DNA from: Longimicrobiales bacterium
Lineage (GTDB): Bacteria; Gemmatimonadota; Gemmatimonadetes; Longimicrobiales; Gaopeijiaceae
Direction: 5' to 3'
NCBI GenBank assembly: GCA_028284495.1
Contig: JANQRP010000023.1
Span: 87,506 to 151,505, forward strand
Length of the DNA stretch: 64,000 nucleotides
The notes beneath the pieces are model-generated. The model was given only the letters and a program-made list of their open reading frames with translations. It made no database searches and was not told the origin of the DNA. Position 1 is the stretch's first letter; the number at the start of each line of letters is the position of its first letter. Shown piece by piece: positions 46,086 through 56,511 of the stretch. The translations under genes were made by a program, and so were the position numbers.

Positions 46086-47270
46086 CTACGTCGCGAGCAC
46101 GCCCTCGACCGTCTCGGCGACCGAATCCCACCGATACTTCTCGATCACGCGCTCACGGCCGGCGCGCCCCAGGCGCGCCCGGGCCTCGGGGTCGGCCAGC
46201 AGCCGGGCGCATGTTCGCGCGAACGTGTCGGCGTCGTCGGCGACCTCCAGATCCACCCCCGGACGGACGTCGAGGCCTTCGGCTCCGACCGAGGTCGACA
46301 CCACCGCCTTCCCCCTCGACAGCCCGTCCAGAACCTTGAGCCTGGTGCCGCTCCCGAGTCGGATGGGCACCACGACGACCGCCGCCGTCTCGAACCACGG
46401 AGCCAGGTCCGGGACGGAGGAGGCGACGACGCACCGATCCCCGTCGTGCAGCCCGAGGATCTCGGGACCGCCGCCCCGCCCGACGACCACGAACCGCACC
46501 GTGCCGACCATGCCTTCGAGCCTCGGCAGGATCTCGGTGTGGAAGTACCGGATCGCGTCCACATTGGGACCGTACTCCAGCTGGCCCACGAACAGCAGCT
46601 CACCGCTTCGCTCCGCGCCTCGGTCGGGAGGCGGAAACACCCGCGTGCCGTTGGGAATCACGGACACCCGGTCCATCGCGGAGCCGAACCGGCTCCGGTC
46701 CTCCTCCTTGCAGACCCCCAGCCGCCAGAACCGGCGCGGCAGCGCCCGTTCGTACAGCCGGATCTTGGCCAGTTCCAGCCGCTCGACCAGAGCTCCGGCG
46801 CCGAACGGCGCCTGCTCGAGGCGCCGGGCGAGCGCGACCGATTCCAGGTCGTCGAGGTCGACGAAGATCCGACCGTCGAAGCCGGCGCGACGCACCGCTT
46901 CCGCCGTGTAGAAGCGCTCCACCCATACCGCGTCGAAGCGCTCGGTCCGACGGAGCTGGGCGAGCACTCGCCGAAGCACCGGCGAGTCCCACTGGTGGAC
47001 GAGTCTCGGGTATCGAGAGGCGAGGAGCCACCGGAGCAGTTCGAACCGGTTCCTGGCCCGCCACCGGCAGGAGGAGAACGGCACCTCGATGACGCGCCGG
47101 CACCGATCGAGCACGTCCCGTCCGCTCTCGTCTCCGTTCGAGTCTGGCGCGAGCGTAACGAGGGTCACGTCGTGGCGGCGGGTCATGCCGTCGAGCAGGT
47201 GGTAGACGCGCTGGGTGTTGCCCGTTTCGAGCGGCCACGGCGGGCAGTGCGACACGAAGAGCAGGTTCAC
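46086..47270 (-). CDS. GT4-type glycosyltransferase
   Basis: VPIRLGSGTRLKVLDGLSRGKAVVSTSVGAEGLDV C-terminal GT-B motif. Confidence 0.88.
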   Translation of the reverse strand: MNLLFVSHCPPWPLETGNTQRVYHLLDGMTRRHDVTLVTLAPDSNGDESGRDVLDRCRRVIEVPFSSCRWRARNRFELLRWLLASRYPRLVHQWDSPVLRRVLAQLRRTERFDAVWVERFYTAEAVRRAGFDGRIFVDLDDLESVALARRLEQAPFGAGALVERLELAKIRLYERALPRRFWRLGVCKEEDRSRFGSAMDRVSVIPNGTRVFPPPDRGAERSGELLFVGQLEYGPNVDAIRYFHTEILPRLEGMVGTVRFVVVGRGGGPEILGLHDGDRCVVASSVPDLAPWFETAAVVVVPIRLGSGTRLKVLDGLSRGKAVVSTSVGAEGLDVRPGVDLEVADDADTFARTCARLLADPEARARLGRAGRERVIEKYRWDSVAETVEGVLAT

Positions 47271-47474
47271 GCGTCGATACGCACCGGTCGGCGTGAACGA
47301 CGAGATCCCGCCCCGATCCGGGGGCGAGGCGACGGACGGGTCCGACGCCGGGAAAGCGCATACATTGGGGACCAAACCGTCGCGTGGCACCGGACGTGCC
47401 TCGCGGGTAGCACTCGACCCGCTCCGTGCGCGGACCGCAGTCGGGGATCCGCCGCCTCAACTTCGAAGATCCGG

Positions 47475-48395
47475 ATGCGCATCAGCGTCGTTATCTGTAC
47501 GTGGAATCGGTGTGAGCTGCTGCGACAGACTCTCGGTGCGATGACGGACCTGCGCGCGCCAGCGGGGCTCGAGTGGGAGTTGCTGGTCGTAAACAACAAT
47601 TGTACCGACGTGACCGACGAGGTCGTCAAGAGCTTCGACGGACGGCTGCCCGTGCGAGGGCTCACCGAGCCCCGACCTGGAAAGTCTCACGCCCTCAACC
47701 GTGCCACCACGGAGGCCCGCGGCGAGTACGTCGTGTTCACCGACGACGACGTCCTGGTGGACAGCGACTGGCTCGCCGCGTACGCAGACGCGTTCGAGCT
47801 TTGGCCGGACGCAGCCTTCTTCGGCGGCCGGATCGACCCGTGGTTCGACGGCACGCCTCCGGCGTGGCTGAAAGAGGGCATCGACGTCGTCTACGACGCC
47901 TACGCCGTCACCGGTGAGGTGGTCGACGCGCCGATCCTCCCAAGTGACGAGAGGCTTCCGTTCGGAGCGAACATGGCGGTTCGCGCAGACCACCAGCGCG
48001 CGCACCCGTACGACACCCGTCTGGGGCCGAGGCCGGGCGACGAGGTGCGCGGTGAGGAAACCGCGCTGATGCGGCGCCTGCTCGCCGGCGGCCACGTGGG
48101 GCGCTGGGTCCCGGGCGCCCGCGCGCTCCACTTCGTTCCGGCCCCGCGCCAGAGCCTCGAGTACGTGCGGCGATGGTTTCACGGCGCAGGGCAGGGACAT
48201 GCGCTGCAGTCGGGGCCCGCGGGGCTCACCGCCTTCGGCCGCCCGCTCTGGCTCTGGCGGCAGGCCATCCAGGCCGAGGTCCTCTTCCGCGCGGGGCGCC
48301 CGTTCATGTCGCCCACCCAGTGGCTGGGCCAGCTTCGGCTCGCGGGACTCTCGTGGGGGAGGATCAGCGGGTATCCGCGCGAGGCGTCCGACTGA
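47475..48395 (+). CDS. glycosyltransferase family 2
   Basis: ISVVICTWNRCELLRQTL...YVVFTDDDVLVDSDWLAAY. Confidence 0.93.
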   Translation: MRISVVICTWNRCELLRQTLGAMTDLRAPAGLEWELLVVNNNCTDVTDEVVKSFDGRLPVRGLTEPRPGKSHALNRATTEARGEYVVFTDDDVLVDSDWLAAYADAFELWPDAAFFGGRIDPWFDGTPPAWLKEGIDVVYDAYAVTGEVVDAPILPSDERLPFGANMAVRADHQRAHPYDTRLGPRPGDEVRGEETALMRRLLAGGHVGRWVPGARALHFVPAPRQSLEYVRRWFHGAGQGHALQSGPAGLTAFGRPLWLWRQAIQAEVLFRAGRPFMSPTQWLGQLRLAGLSWGRISGYPREASD

Positions 48396-49170
48396 CCGGG
48401 CCGGGGGATGGTCCGCTCTGGCGTCCGAGTCGTCCGTCCCCATCGCGGTAGCGACGAACGAAGCGCTTGAGGATCTCCCAGGCCCACGGGGTTCGGACTC
48501 CGGCCACGGCGGCCAGCCGCTCTGCCACCTCGTCGCGCTCGAAGTACCCGTGGTCCCGGTAGTGCCGGATCCGGATCGCGAACCCCTCGGGGTCGCCTTC
48601 CGGGTGGAACTGGGTCGAGTACACGTTTCGGCCCAGCCGGAACATCTGGACGGGGCAGGCGTCGCCCCGCGCGAGCAGCATGGCGCCCGGTGGAAGCTCG
48701 TCGAGGGCTTCCTTGTGGCCCACGAAGACGTCGAACCGGTCCGGGAATCCGGTCAGGAGCGGGTCCGCCCGCCCATCCTCCGTCAGCGATACCGTCGCGG
48801 GACCGATGGTCTCGGCGTGGCGATCGGACATCGCCGCCCCGCAGAACCCGCCGAGGAGCCCGTGGCCCGAGCACGCGCCGAGAAACGGCACGTCGTCGTC
48901 GAGAACGCGCTCGAGAAAGGGCGTGAACCCGGCCTCGATGGCGCGTTGAAGGTCGCTCTTCTCGTCGGCCGGGGTGGTGACCTCGAAGGGGCTGCCCCCG
49001 ACCAGAATCGCGGACCAGCGTCCGGGATCGAGATCCGGAACGCCCTCCCGGTCCACGCGGACCCGCTCGACCTCGTCGGGTGTCAGCCCGCCGTACTCGA
49101 GGACGGCCCGCAACTCGTCGTCGGCGACCTCCGTTTCGGGCCGGAGCTGCAGGAACAGGAATGGGCGCAT
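48364..49170 (-). CDS. class I glutamine amidotransferase (GMP synthase-like)
   Basis: [33 protein letters not shown]. Confidence 0.88.
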   Translation of the reverse strand: MRPFLFLQLRPETEVADDELRAVLEYGGLTPDEVERVRVDREGVPDLDPGRWSAILVGGSPFEVTTPADEKSDLQRAIEAGFTPFLERVLDDDVPFLGACSGHGLLGGFCGAAMSDRHAETIGPATVSLTEDGRADPLLTGFPDRFDVFVGHKEALDELPPGAMLLARGDACPVQMFRLGRNVYSTQFHPEGDPEGFAIRIRHYRDHGYFERDEVAERLAAVAGVRTPWAWEILKRFVRRYRDGDGRLGRQSGPSPGPVSRTPRADTR

Positions 49171-49373
49171 GTGGACAAGGTAGGTGGACCGCCCGCGCAC
49201 CGCCCCCGCCCGCTGGCCGTGCTTCGCCCCGGCCCCGCTTCTTCGTATCCTACTGTGTGGTGTCGCAGAAGTCCTGCCGCGATTCGGCGTCCCCTGCATC
49301 CGCCGTGGACGTCGTCGCTACGAGACTGCTCCCGAACCCCCCTCGAGGCGTCGATGACCGACGCACTACGACG

Positions 49374-50762
49374 ATGAGCGACCACCGTATCGAGAAGGAC
49401 TCCCTCGGAGAGGTTCGCGTTCCCTCGGATGCCCTGTATGGAGCGCAGACGCAGCGGGCCGTGGAGAACTTCCGGATCAGCGGCCAGCGCTTCGGACGTC
49501 GCTTCATCCGCGCGCTCGCGACGGTAAAGCGGGCGGCCGCCGAGGCCAACGGCGAGCTGGGTACGCTGGAGGCTCTGATGGCCGACGCCATCGCGGCGGC
49601 GGCGGGTCGGGTCGCGGACGGCGAGTTCGACGACCACTTTCCGCTGGACATCTACCAGACCGGATCGGGAACCTCGACGAACATGAACGCCAACGAGGTC
49701 ATCGCCCGACTCGCGAACCGCGCCCTGGGCGACGACATGGCCGTGCATCCCAACGATCACGTGAACTTCGGCCAGTCGTCCAACGACGTGATTCCGACGT
49801 CGATCCACGTCGCGGCCCGGGTGGCCATCGAGGAGGACCTCGTGCCGGCCCTCGACCATCTCGCCGGCGCGCTCGAGGACAAGGCGCGGGCGTTCGACGG
49901 TGTGGTCAAGTCGGGTCGCACGCACCTGATGGACGCGACCCCGGTCCGCCTGGGCCAGGAGTTCGGCGGATGGGCGCACCAGGTGAGGCGCGGGATCGAT
50001 CGGGTGCTCATCGCCGCCGGCGAGCTGGAGGAGCTCGCCCTCGGCGGTACGGCGACCGGCACCGGGATCAACAGCCACGCCGATTTCCCCCGGCTCGCCA
50101 TCGATCGGATCGGCGCCCTGACCGGAATCGACTTCACGGAGGCCGAGAACCACTTCGAGGCGCAGGGCGCGAAGGACGCGGTGGTGAGTGCGTCAGGCGC
50201 CCTGAACACGCTGGCGGCCTCGCTCATGAAGATCGCGGACGACATCCGCTGGCTCGCGAGCGGCCCGACGTCGGGCCTGCACGAGATCTCGCTTCCCGCC
50301 ATCCAGCCGGGTAGCTCGATCATGCCCGGAAAGGTCAATCCGGTGCAGGCCGAGGCGATGATGATGGTGGCCGCGCGGGTGATGGGGAACCACACCACCA
50401 TCACCGTCGGTGGTCAGCGTGGGAACTTCGAGCTGAACGTGATGATGCCCGTTCTCGCTCAGGCGCTGCTCGAGTCGATCGAGATCCTGGCCGGCACGGC
50501 CCGGGCGTTCACCGACCGCTGCGTCGTCGGCATCACCGCGAACGAGGACCGCGCGCGGGAGCTGCTCGAGAAGAATCCGTCGATCGCGACGGCCCTGAAC
50601 CCGTACGTCGGCTACGACGTGGCGTCCGAGATCGCCAAGCAGGCCGCGAAGGAAGGGCGTTCCGTGCGGGACGTCGTCGTCGAGCGGGGACTGCTCGAGG
50701 ACGACGTGCTCGAGCAGGCTCTCGACGTGCGGTCGATGACCGAACCGGGGCTTCCGGAGTAA
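49374..50762 (+). CDS. fumC: class II fumarate hydratase
   Basis: [39 protein letters not shown]. Confidence 0.95.
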   Translation: MSDHRIEKDSLGEVRVPSDALYGAQTQRAVENFRISGQRFGRRFIRALATVKRAAAEANGELGTLEALMADAIAAAAGRVADGEFDDHFPLDIYQTGSGTSTNMNANEVIARLANRALGDDMAVHPNDHVNFGQSSNDVIPTSIHVAARVAIEEDLVPALDHLAGALEDKARAFDGVVKSGRTHLMDATPVRLGQEFGGWAHQVRRGIDRVLIAAGELEELALGGTATGTGINSHADFPRLAIDRIGALTGIDFTEAENHFEAQGAKDAVVSASGALNTLAASLMKIADDIRWLASGPTSGLHEISLPAIQPGSSIMPGKVNPVQAEAMMMVAARVMGNHTTITVGGQRGNFELNVMMPVLAQALLESIEILAGTARAFTDRCVVGITANEDRARELLEKNPSIATALNPYVGYDVASEIAKQAAKEGRSVRDVVVERGLLEDDVLEQALDVRSMTEPGLPE

Positions 50763-50820
50763 GAGGACTCGGCGCGCATCGCCCGTTCGCGGGCGACGCG
50801 GCCGAAGCGCCCTCCTCGAC

Positions 50821-51249
50821 TCAGGCGGTCTTGAGGTCGAGCGCGTGGTGCGAGTGCGCGACCTTGACTCCGCCCTCCGGGATGACGCGGGTGACGCCTC
50901 CGTCCAGGAAGAGGGGATACTCCCGGTCTCCGTAGTGGAGCACCTGGACCAGTTCCGGCGTCTCGGGGTCGGAGGGCGGCATCACCTCGACGGTGATGTG
51001 ACGCCACACGCGGTCGAGGAGGTGCGTCCGCTCGGCCACGGAGTTCGCCCACATCGCGAGACGGATCCGACGGCGGTGCGACTCGGACAGCGGCCGCACG
51101 ACCCTGCGGTGCCCGGGGAAGGCGTGCCCGAGAAGGAAGGCCACGGCCTCCGACTCCGGCACGGGGGACACTTCTTCGGCGACTTCGCCCGGGGTGCGGA
51201 CGCGGCGAGGGTCGCGGAGATCAATGAAGCCGTCGGTCGAGAGTCGCAT
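50821..51249 (-). CDS. hypothetical protein (142 aa)
   Basis: Isolated ORF with coding-like composition; no family recognised. Confidence 0.6.
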   Translation of the reverse strand: MRLSTDGFIDLRDPRRVRTPGEVAEEVSPVPESEAVAFLLGHAFPGHRRVVRPLSESHRRRIRLAMWANSVAERTHLLDRVWRHITVEVMPPSDPETPELVQVLHYGDREYPLFLDGGVTRVIPEGGVKVAHSHHALDLKTA

Positions 51250-51475
51250 GTCGCGGTTCGGTGAGAGGAGCGCGGGACACGGCCCGCGGGACTGCTCACC
51301 AAGGACAAGATCCGTGCCCGTGCCGCTCGGGACACGGCGCGAAGGCAGCAATGACGCGGTGTTCGCGGGGATCGGGCCCCTCTCGGGCCCACGTCGCGGC
51401 AGAAGGAGATTCCGGCAACGGATTCCGCACTGCGGAACCGCCGTGCCGACCACGCAACTCACACACCTCGAAGGC

Positions 51476-52339
51476 ATGACAGCGAACGGAAAGGACGAAC
51501 TCGGCGCACACGTTTCGGTGAAGGGCGGGGCGGATCGAGCCCCGGAGCGTGCGGCGGACATCGGCGCCGCGGTACTTCAGCTGTTCACGAAGATGCCGAA
51601 TCGCTGGGCGGACCCGGCGATCTCGGACACGCGTGCGGCGGCGTTCGAGGAGGCACGCGACGAGTTCGACATCGATCTCGTCGCCGCGCACGACTCGTAC
51701 CTGATCAACCTGGCCTCGCCCGACGAGACCCTGTGGGAACGCTCCGTGGCCTCGTTCGCGGCCGAACTTTCACGCTGCAGGGCCTACGGGGTCGACCTCC
51801 TCGTCACGCATCCCGGGAACGCGACCGACCGCGACTTCGACCGTGGCATCGAAGACAACGCGCGTGGCCTGACGACCGCACTCCGAGCGGAGGGCGGCGC
51901 CACGAAGGTCCTGCTCGAGATCACCGCCGGTACGGGAAGCTCGATCGGCGCGACGTTCGAGAACCTCGAGCGGATCATCGAGCAGGTCGAGGAGGACCAG
52001 CGGGATCGGGTCGGTGTGTGCTTCGACACGTGCCACGCGTGGGCCGCAGGGTACGACCTAGACGAAGGCTGGGACGACGTCTGGGCCGAGTTCGACGAGC
52101 GGATCGGGATGGAGCGGCTGGAGCTGTTCCACATGAACGACTCGCGCAACCCGTTCGGGTCGCGGAAGGATCGACATGCCGGGATCGGCGAGGGCACGAT
52201 GGGCCTGGAGCCGTTCCGGAAGATCATGAACGACGAGCGGATGCATGGCATCCCCAAGATTCTGGAGACGCCCAAGGGCAAGCAGGGCGAGCCCGCCGAC
52301 GAGCGGAACCTCGGCATCCTGCGAGACCTGCGCGAGTAG
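51476..52339 (+). CDS. nfo: endonuclease IV
   Basis: LGAHVSVKGGADRA, FTKMPNRW, VGVCFDTCHAWAAGYD, HMNDSRNPFGSRKDRHAGIGEG. Confidence 0.95.
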   Translation: MTANGKDELGAHVSVKGGADRAPERAADIGAAVLQLFTKMPNRWADPAISDTRAAAFEEARDEFDIDLVAAHDSYLINLASPDETLWERSVASFAAELSRCRAYGVDLLVTHPGNATDRDFDRGIEDNARGLTTALRAEGGATKVLLEITAGTGSSIGATFENLERIIEQVEEDQRDRVGVCFDTCHAWAAGYDLDEGWDDVWAEFDERIGMERLELFHMNDSRNPFGSRKDRHAGIGEGTMGLEPFRKIMNDERMHGIPKILETPKGKQGEPADERNLGILRDLRE

Positions 52340-52345
52340 GGCGTG

Positions 52346-52374
52346 TTGCAGCCCGGGGGACGTTCGCCTACCTT
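52346..52374 (+). promoter_or_regulatory. sigma70-like promoter TTGCAG-N17-TACCTT
   Basis: 17-bp spacer; predicted start about 52381 coincides with the 5' base of the RNA closing stem. Confidence 0.5.
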
Positions 52375-52380
52375 GTTCGC

Positions 52381-52567
52381 CACGTGCCGGGGGCCTCTTT
52401 ATTGAGCCAACACACGCGAAGCCGGGGCTGGCTTCTGTCGCCGACGCAACGCCTCTCGAAGGACTGCGGAAGCGAGAGGGAAGTCACCAATTCATTACAG
52501 CCGGGCTTCAATAATTCCCCCTCGGTGCGTCTTGGGGCCGGTGCCTTCGGGGCGCCGGCCCTTTTTT
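52381..52567 (+). ncRNA. structured RNA candidate (6S-sized, or leader RNA), identity unknown
   Basis: Closing helix 52382-52393/52518-52530 plus 52399-52408/52504-52514; hairpins 52418-52435 and 52452-52479; terminator. Confidence 0.6.
52535..52567 (+). terminator. Rho-independent terminator
   Basis: GGGCCGGTGCC-TTCGG-GGCGCCGGCCC followed by T6. Confidence 0.9.
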
Positions 52568-52706
52568 CGTGCCCCGCGGCCCCGCCGCGGACGCCCCGCA
52601 CGATGCCCCGTTATCACGCGCGATCACGCGAGCGAGCGCCGGATCGTACGCCGGCCCGGCGGGTACCCGACGCTCCCCTCACACTTCCCCGCAAACCGGA
52701 CGACCC

Positions 52707-53138
52707 GTGCCGCGCGTTCGCGTCACCCGCCTGCTTCACTTCAACGCCGCGCACCGGCTCTACCGACCCGACTGGTCGGACGACCGGAACGCCGAGGTCT
52801 TCGGCGCGTGCGCGAATCCGAACTGGCACGGCCACAACTACGACATCGAGGTGACGGTCGCGGGAGAGCCGGATCCCGAGACGGGCTACGTGATGGACCT
52901 CGGCGAGCTCAAGCGACTCGTGAACGAGCGCGTGATCGACGACGTCGATCACCGCAACCTCAACCTCGAGGTACCGTGGCTGGACGGGCTGAACCCGACC
53001 ACGGAGAACTTCGTGATCGCGATCTGGGACCGTCTGGCCGGCCGCCTGCCCGAGGGCGTCGACCTCGAGCGGATCGTCCTGCGGGAAACCCCCAGGAATT
53101 TCGTCGAATACACGGGCCCCGGGCCCGATCGGAGTTGA
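52707..53138 (+). CDS. 6-pyruvoyltetrahydropterin synthase (eukaryotic-like PTPS) / QueD family
   Basis: [61 protein letters not shown]. Confidence 0.88.
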   Translation: MPRVRVTRLLHFNAAHRLYRPDWSDDRNAEVFGACANPNWHGHNYDIEVTVAGEPDPETGYVMDLGELKRLVNERVIDDVDHRNLNLEVPWLDGLNPTTENFVIAIWDRLAGRLPEGVDLERIVLRETPRNFVEYTGPGPDRS

Positions 53139-53139
53139 T

Positions 53140-53718
53140 GTGAGCCAGCACGACCTGAACGACGTCCCCTTCGAGGACCTCGTGGCCGAGATGATCCGCC
53201 GTCTCGGCGACGACCCGGAGCGGGAGGGCATGCGGAAGACGCCCGAGCGGGTCCACAAGGCGATGAAGTTCCTCACGAAGGGCTACGAGCAGGATCCGGC
53301 GCAGGTGATCGGTGGCGCGCTGTTCGAGGAACGGCATCGCAACATGATCCTCGTCAAGGACATCGAGATGTACTCGCTCTGCGAGCACCACCTGCTTCCG
53401 TTCTTCGGGAAGGTGCATGTGGCCTACATCCCCGCCGGTCAGATCGTCGGGCTCTCGAAGACCGCACGCATCGTCGAGAACTACGCGCGCCGGTTCCAGG
53501 TGCAGGAGCGGCTCACGGAGCAGATCGCGCAGGCCATCTGGGACGTGGTGAAGCCCCACGGCGTCGGCGTGGTCGTCGAGGCGGCCCACCTCTGCATGAT
53601 GATGCGCGGGATCGAGAAGCAGAATTCGTCGACGATCACCTCCGCGATGCGGGGCGCCTTCCTCGAGGATCCCGCGACCCGCGAGGAGTTCCTGAGGCTG
53701 GCCACGCACCGCCGCTGA
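53140..53718 (+). CDS. folE: GTP cyclohydrolase I
   Basis: [50 protein letters not shown]. Confidence 0.97.
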   Translation: MSQHDLNDVPFEDLVAEMIRRLGDDPEREGMRKTPERVHKAMKFLTKGYEQDPAQVIGGALFEERHRNMILVKDIEMYSLCEHHLLPFFGKVHVAYIPAGQIVGLSKTARIVENYARRFQVQERLTEQIAQAIWDVVKPHGVGVVVEAAHLCMMMRGIEKQNSSTITSAMRGAFLEDPATREEFLRLATHRR

Positions 53719-54434
53719 TGGCGGTCGAGACGCTGCGAGGTCGGACCGCGCTCGTCACGGGAGGCTCGAAGGGCATCGGGCTGGCCGCGGCCCGCCTTCT
53801 TGCGGCGGCCGGCGCCGGCGTCCATGTCCTAGCGCGCGACCCGGCCCCGGCGGCCGCCACGTGCGTAGCGAGCGGTGGCGACGTGTGGGCGGCGGACGTG
53901 ACGGACGACGCGGATGTGTGGTCGGCCCTCGACGGCCTGACCGAACGCCTCGGGGCGCCACCCGACATCGTCGTCGTTTCGGCAGGCTCGTTCGCGGTCA
54001 GCCCGCTCCACGAGACGTCCGTGGCGGACTTCGACCGGCAGCTGGACGTGAACCTCCGGGGCGCGTTCCTCGTGGTCCGCGCGCTCCTTCCCGCAATGCT
54101 GGAGCGGGGCAGTGGCGACGTGGTCCAGGTCGGATCCGTGGCCGGGCGACGGGCGTTCCCGGCCAACGGCGCCTACTCCGCCGCGAAGTTCGGCCTGCGC
54201 GGTCTGCACGAAGTGCTGATCGAGGAACTCCGCGGCACGGGCGTTCGTGCGACGCTGGTGGAGCCGGCGGCGACCGACACGCCGATCTGGGACCCTCTCG
54301 ACCCCGATGCATCCGATCACCTCCCCTCGCGCGCGGACATGCTCCGTGCGGAGGACGTCGCCGAGGCGGTACTCTTCGCGGTGACCCGCCCCTCCCACGT
54401 GAGGGTCCCGCTCCTCCAGATCGAACGCGGCTGA
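53718..54434 (+). CDS. short-chain dehydrogenase/reductase
   Basis: ALVTGGSKGIGLAAARLL, YSAAKFGLRGLHEVL. Confidence 0.93.
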   Translation: MAVETLRGRTALVTGGSKGIGLAAARLLAAAGAGVHVLARDPAPAAATCVASGGDVWAADVTDDADVWSALDGLTERLGAPPDIVVVSAGSFAVSPLHETSVADFDRQLDVNLRGAFLVVRALLPAMLERGSGDVVQVGSVAGRRAFPANGAYSAAKFGLRGLHEVLIEELRGTGVRATLVEPAATDTPIWDPLDPDASDHLPSRADMLRAEDVAEAVLFAVTRPSHVRVPLLQIERG

Positions 54435-54437
54435 CGC

Positions 54438-54887
54438 ATGTACACGGTCTCGGCCCGCGCCCACTACGACAGCGCCCACTACCTCGAGGGCTACGACGGG
54501 AAGTGCTCGCGCGTCCACGGCCACCACTACGTCGTGGAGGCGGCGATCTCCGTGCGGGAGCTGGGAGAACACGGATTCGCGTTCGACTTCGTGGACCTCA
54601 AGCGTGAGCTGCGTGCCCTCGCCGACGAGCTCGACCACCACCTCCTGAACGAGCTGCCCCAGTTCGAGGGGACCTCCACCTCGGCCGAGGTCCAGGCGAA
54701 GTACTTCCACGACCGCCTGCGCGAACGCCTGCCGCCGCTTCAGGCTGCCGGGCTCGCGTGGGTCCGGATCTGGGAGACGCCGACCTCCTGGGCGCAGTAT
54801 GGGCCGGTGCCCGGGTGGGCCCCGCCTTTCGGGGGGGGCGACGGGGCGAGCGCGGCCGACGGCGCCACCGGCGCGGACGCCGGCTGA
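54438..54887 (+). CDS. 6-carboxytetrahydropterin synthase-like (QueD/PTPS family)
   Basis: SAHYLEGYDGKCSRVHGHHYVVEAAI; LDHHLLNELPQFEGTSTSAEV. Confidence 0.9.
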   Translation: MYTVSARAHYDSAHYLEGYDGKCSRVHGHHYVVEAAISVRELGEHGFAFDFVDLKRELRALADELDHHLLNELPQFEGTSTSAEVQAKYFHDRLRERLPPLQAAGLAWVRIWETPTSWAQYGPVPGWAPPFGGGDGASAADGATGADAG

Positions 54888-54894
54888 TTCTCCC

Positions 54895-55596
54895 GTGCAC
54901 CTGCTGCTGACCGATCGGCTCGCCTGCCCCCGATGCGGACCGAGGTTCGGCCTGATCCTGCGGGCCGACCGGCTCGAGGACCGTCGGATCCTCGAGGGCG
55001 TCCTCGGGTGTCCGAACTGCCGCGAGGCCTACCCGATCGAGGACGGCGTGGGCGATCTCCGGCCCGAGCCCCGCGCGCCGCTGCCGGAGGTGGCGGAACC
55101 GGAGCCGGCGAACGAGGACGCGGTCACCGCCGCGCAGGCGCTGCTCGGGGTGGGGGGCGAGATTGGCCTCACGCCCGGCGTGGCCCAGGTCGTGCTGACG
55201 GAGGGCGTCGCAGATCTGGCGCACGGCCTCGCGATGCGGCTCCCGGATCTGGAGGTGGTGGTGGCGTGGGCCCGCGGACACCCGGCGGCCCGCCCGCGCG
55301 ATGGGCACGCGTGGAGCCCCGTCGTCACCGCCGATGCGCTGCCGCTCCAAGAGGCGAGCGTCCGGGGCGTCGTCGTCCACGGGTCGGAGACGGATCGATG
55401 GATCCCCCCCGCGGTGCGGATCGTGGCCCCCCGGAGCCGCGTGGTCGTCCTCGACCCGAACGAGGGGGTTGCGGCGCGACTCGAGGCGGCCGGACTCACC
55501 GTCCGACTCGATGCGTCGGAGGCGGTGGTCGCCGAGCGCGCACCGCCCGCACCGACGGTATCGCCCGGCGTTGCACCGTTTTCGGGCCATCGGTAG
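54895..55596 (+). CDS. Trm112-like zinc-ribbon protein fused to a degenerate Rossmann-like domain
   Basis: LACPRCGPRFGLIL...GVLGCPNCREAYPIEDGVGDLRP. Confidence 0.65.
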   Translation: MHLLLTDRLACPRCGPRFGLILRADRLEDRRILEGVLGCPNCREAYPIEDGVGDLRPEPRAPLPEVAEPEPANEDAVTAAQALLGVGGEIGLTPGVAQVVLTEGVADLAHGLAMRLPDLEVVVAWARGHPAARPRDGHAWSPVVTADALPLQEASVRGVVVHGSETDRWIPPAVRIVAPRSRVVVLDPNEGVAARLEAAGLTVRLDASEAVVAERAPPAPTVSPGVAPFSGHR

Positions 55597-55647
55597 CTTC
55601 AGTTTCGGCCTGGCCGGGACCGGATTCCTCGCAGTGGCGGATCGTCG

Positions 55648-56106
55648 ATGACGTGGTTGAACAAGCTGTTCGGCACCTCTCGGAGTGACGGGCGCGTCGA
55701 CTACTACCGGGAGGGACTCGAGCTTCTCAACGACGGGAAGTTCCACGAGGCCCTCACGTCGTTCCGGCTGGCGCTCAAGGAGGCTCCGGGCGACCCCGTC
55801 GTACTCCAGCAGATCGCCATCTCGTACACGCGGATCGGCATGACCGAGGAAGCCGCGAAGACGTACCGGCACGTGCTGAAGAGCAAGCCGGACGCTGCGG
55901 GCGCACACTACGGCCTCGCCTTCCTCTACCTGCGCGCCGGGCAGCACGAGGACGCCCTGCGACACCTCCGGGCCTTCCTCGAGAACGCGCCCCGGGACGA
56001 CCTCGCCGACGAGCACGTGCGTCACGCCCGGGCCACCATGGCGCAGCTCACGGGCGAGATGGACCTCCCGGAGCCCGACCCCCGCGGCGGCGCACATGGC
56101 CAGTAA
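55648..56106 (+). CDS. TPR-repeat protein
   Basis: Helical TPR repeats (YREGLELLNDGKFHEALTSFRLALKEAP...). Confidence 0.85.
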   Translation: MTWLNKLFGTSRSDGRVDYYREGLELLNDGKFHEALTSFRLALKEAPGDPVVLQQIAISYTRIGMTEEAAKTYRHVLKSKPDAAGAHYGLAFLYLRAGQHEDALRHLRAFLENAPRDDLADEHVRHARATMAQLTGEMDLPEPDPRGGAHGQ

Positions 56107-56506
56107 GGCCGCCACTCTCCGCTGGACCGGCGAGGGGCTCTCGTTCGATGCCGACGGCTACGGCGGTCCGGCGCTCTCGATCGACAGCGCCAGTTCGACG
56201 GGCCCGTCGCCCATGGACGCACTTCTCATGGGAGTCGCCGGCTGCATGGCGATCGACGTGCTCATGATCGCGCAGAAGTCCCGCGTCGAGATCACCGGCC
56301 TCGAGGTCCACGCCGAAGGCGAGCGCGCCGAGTCCGCCCCGAAGCGGTTCGTGGCGCTGAGGCTCGTCTATCGCGTCACGGGGGCGGGCGCCGAGGACGT
56401 CCCGAAGCTTCAGCGGGCGATCGACCTCTCGCGCGAGAAGTACTGCAGCGTGCTCCATTCGCTCAGGGACGACATCGAGCTCGACATCAGCCTCGAACTG
56501 GACTGA
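56096..56506 (+). CDS. OsmC-family protein
   Basis: GPSPMDALLMGVAGCMAIDVLMIAQK; SREKYCSVLHSL. Confidence 0.9.
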   Translation: MASKAATLRWTGEGLSFDADGYGGPALSIDSASSTGPSPMDALLMGVAGCMAIDVLMIAQKSRVEITGLEVHAEGERAESAPKRFVALRLVYRVTGAGAEDVPKLQRAIDLSREKYCSVLHSLRDDIELDISLELD

Positions 56507-56511
56507 GCCCG

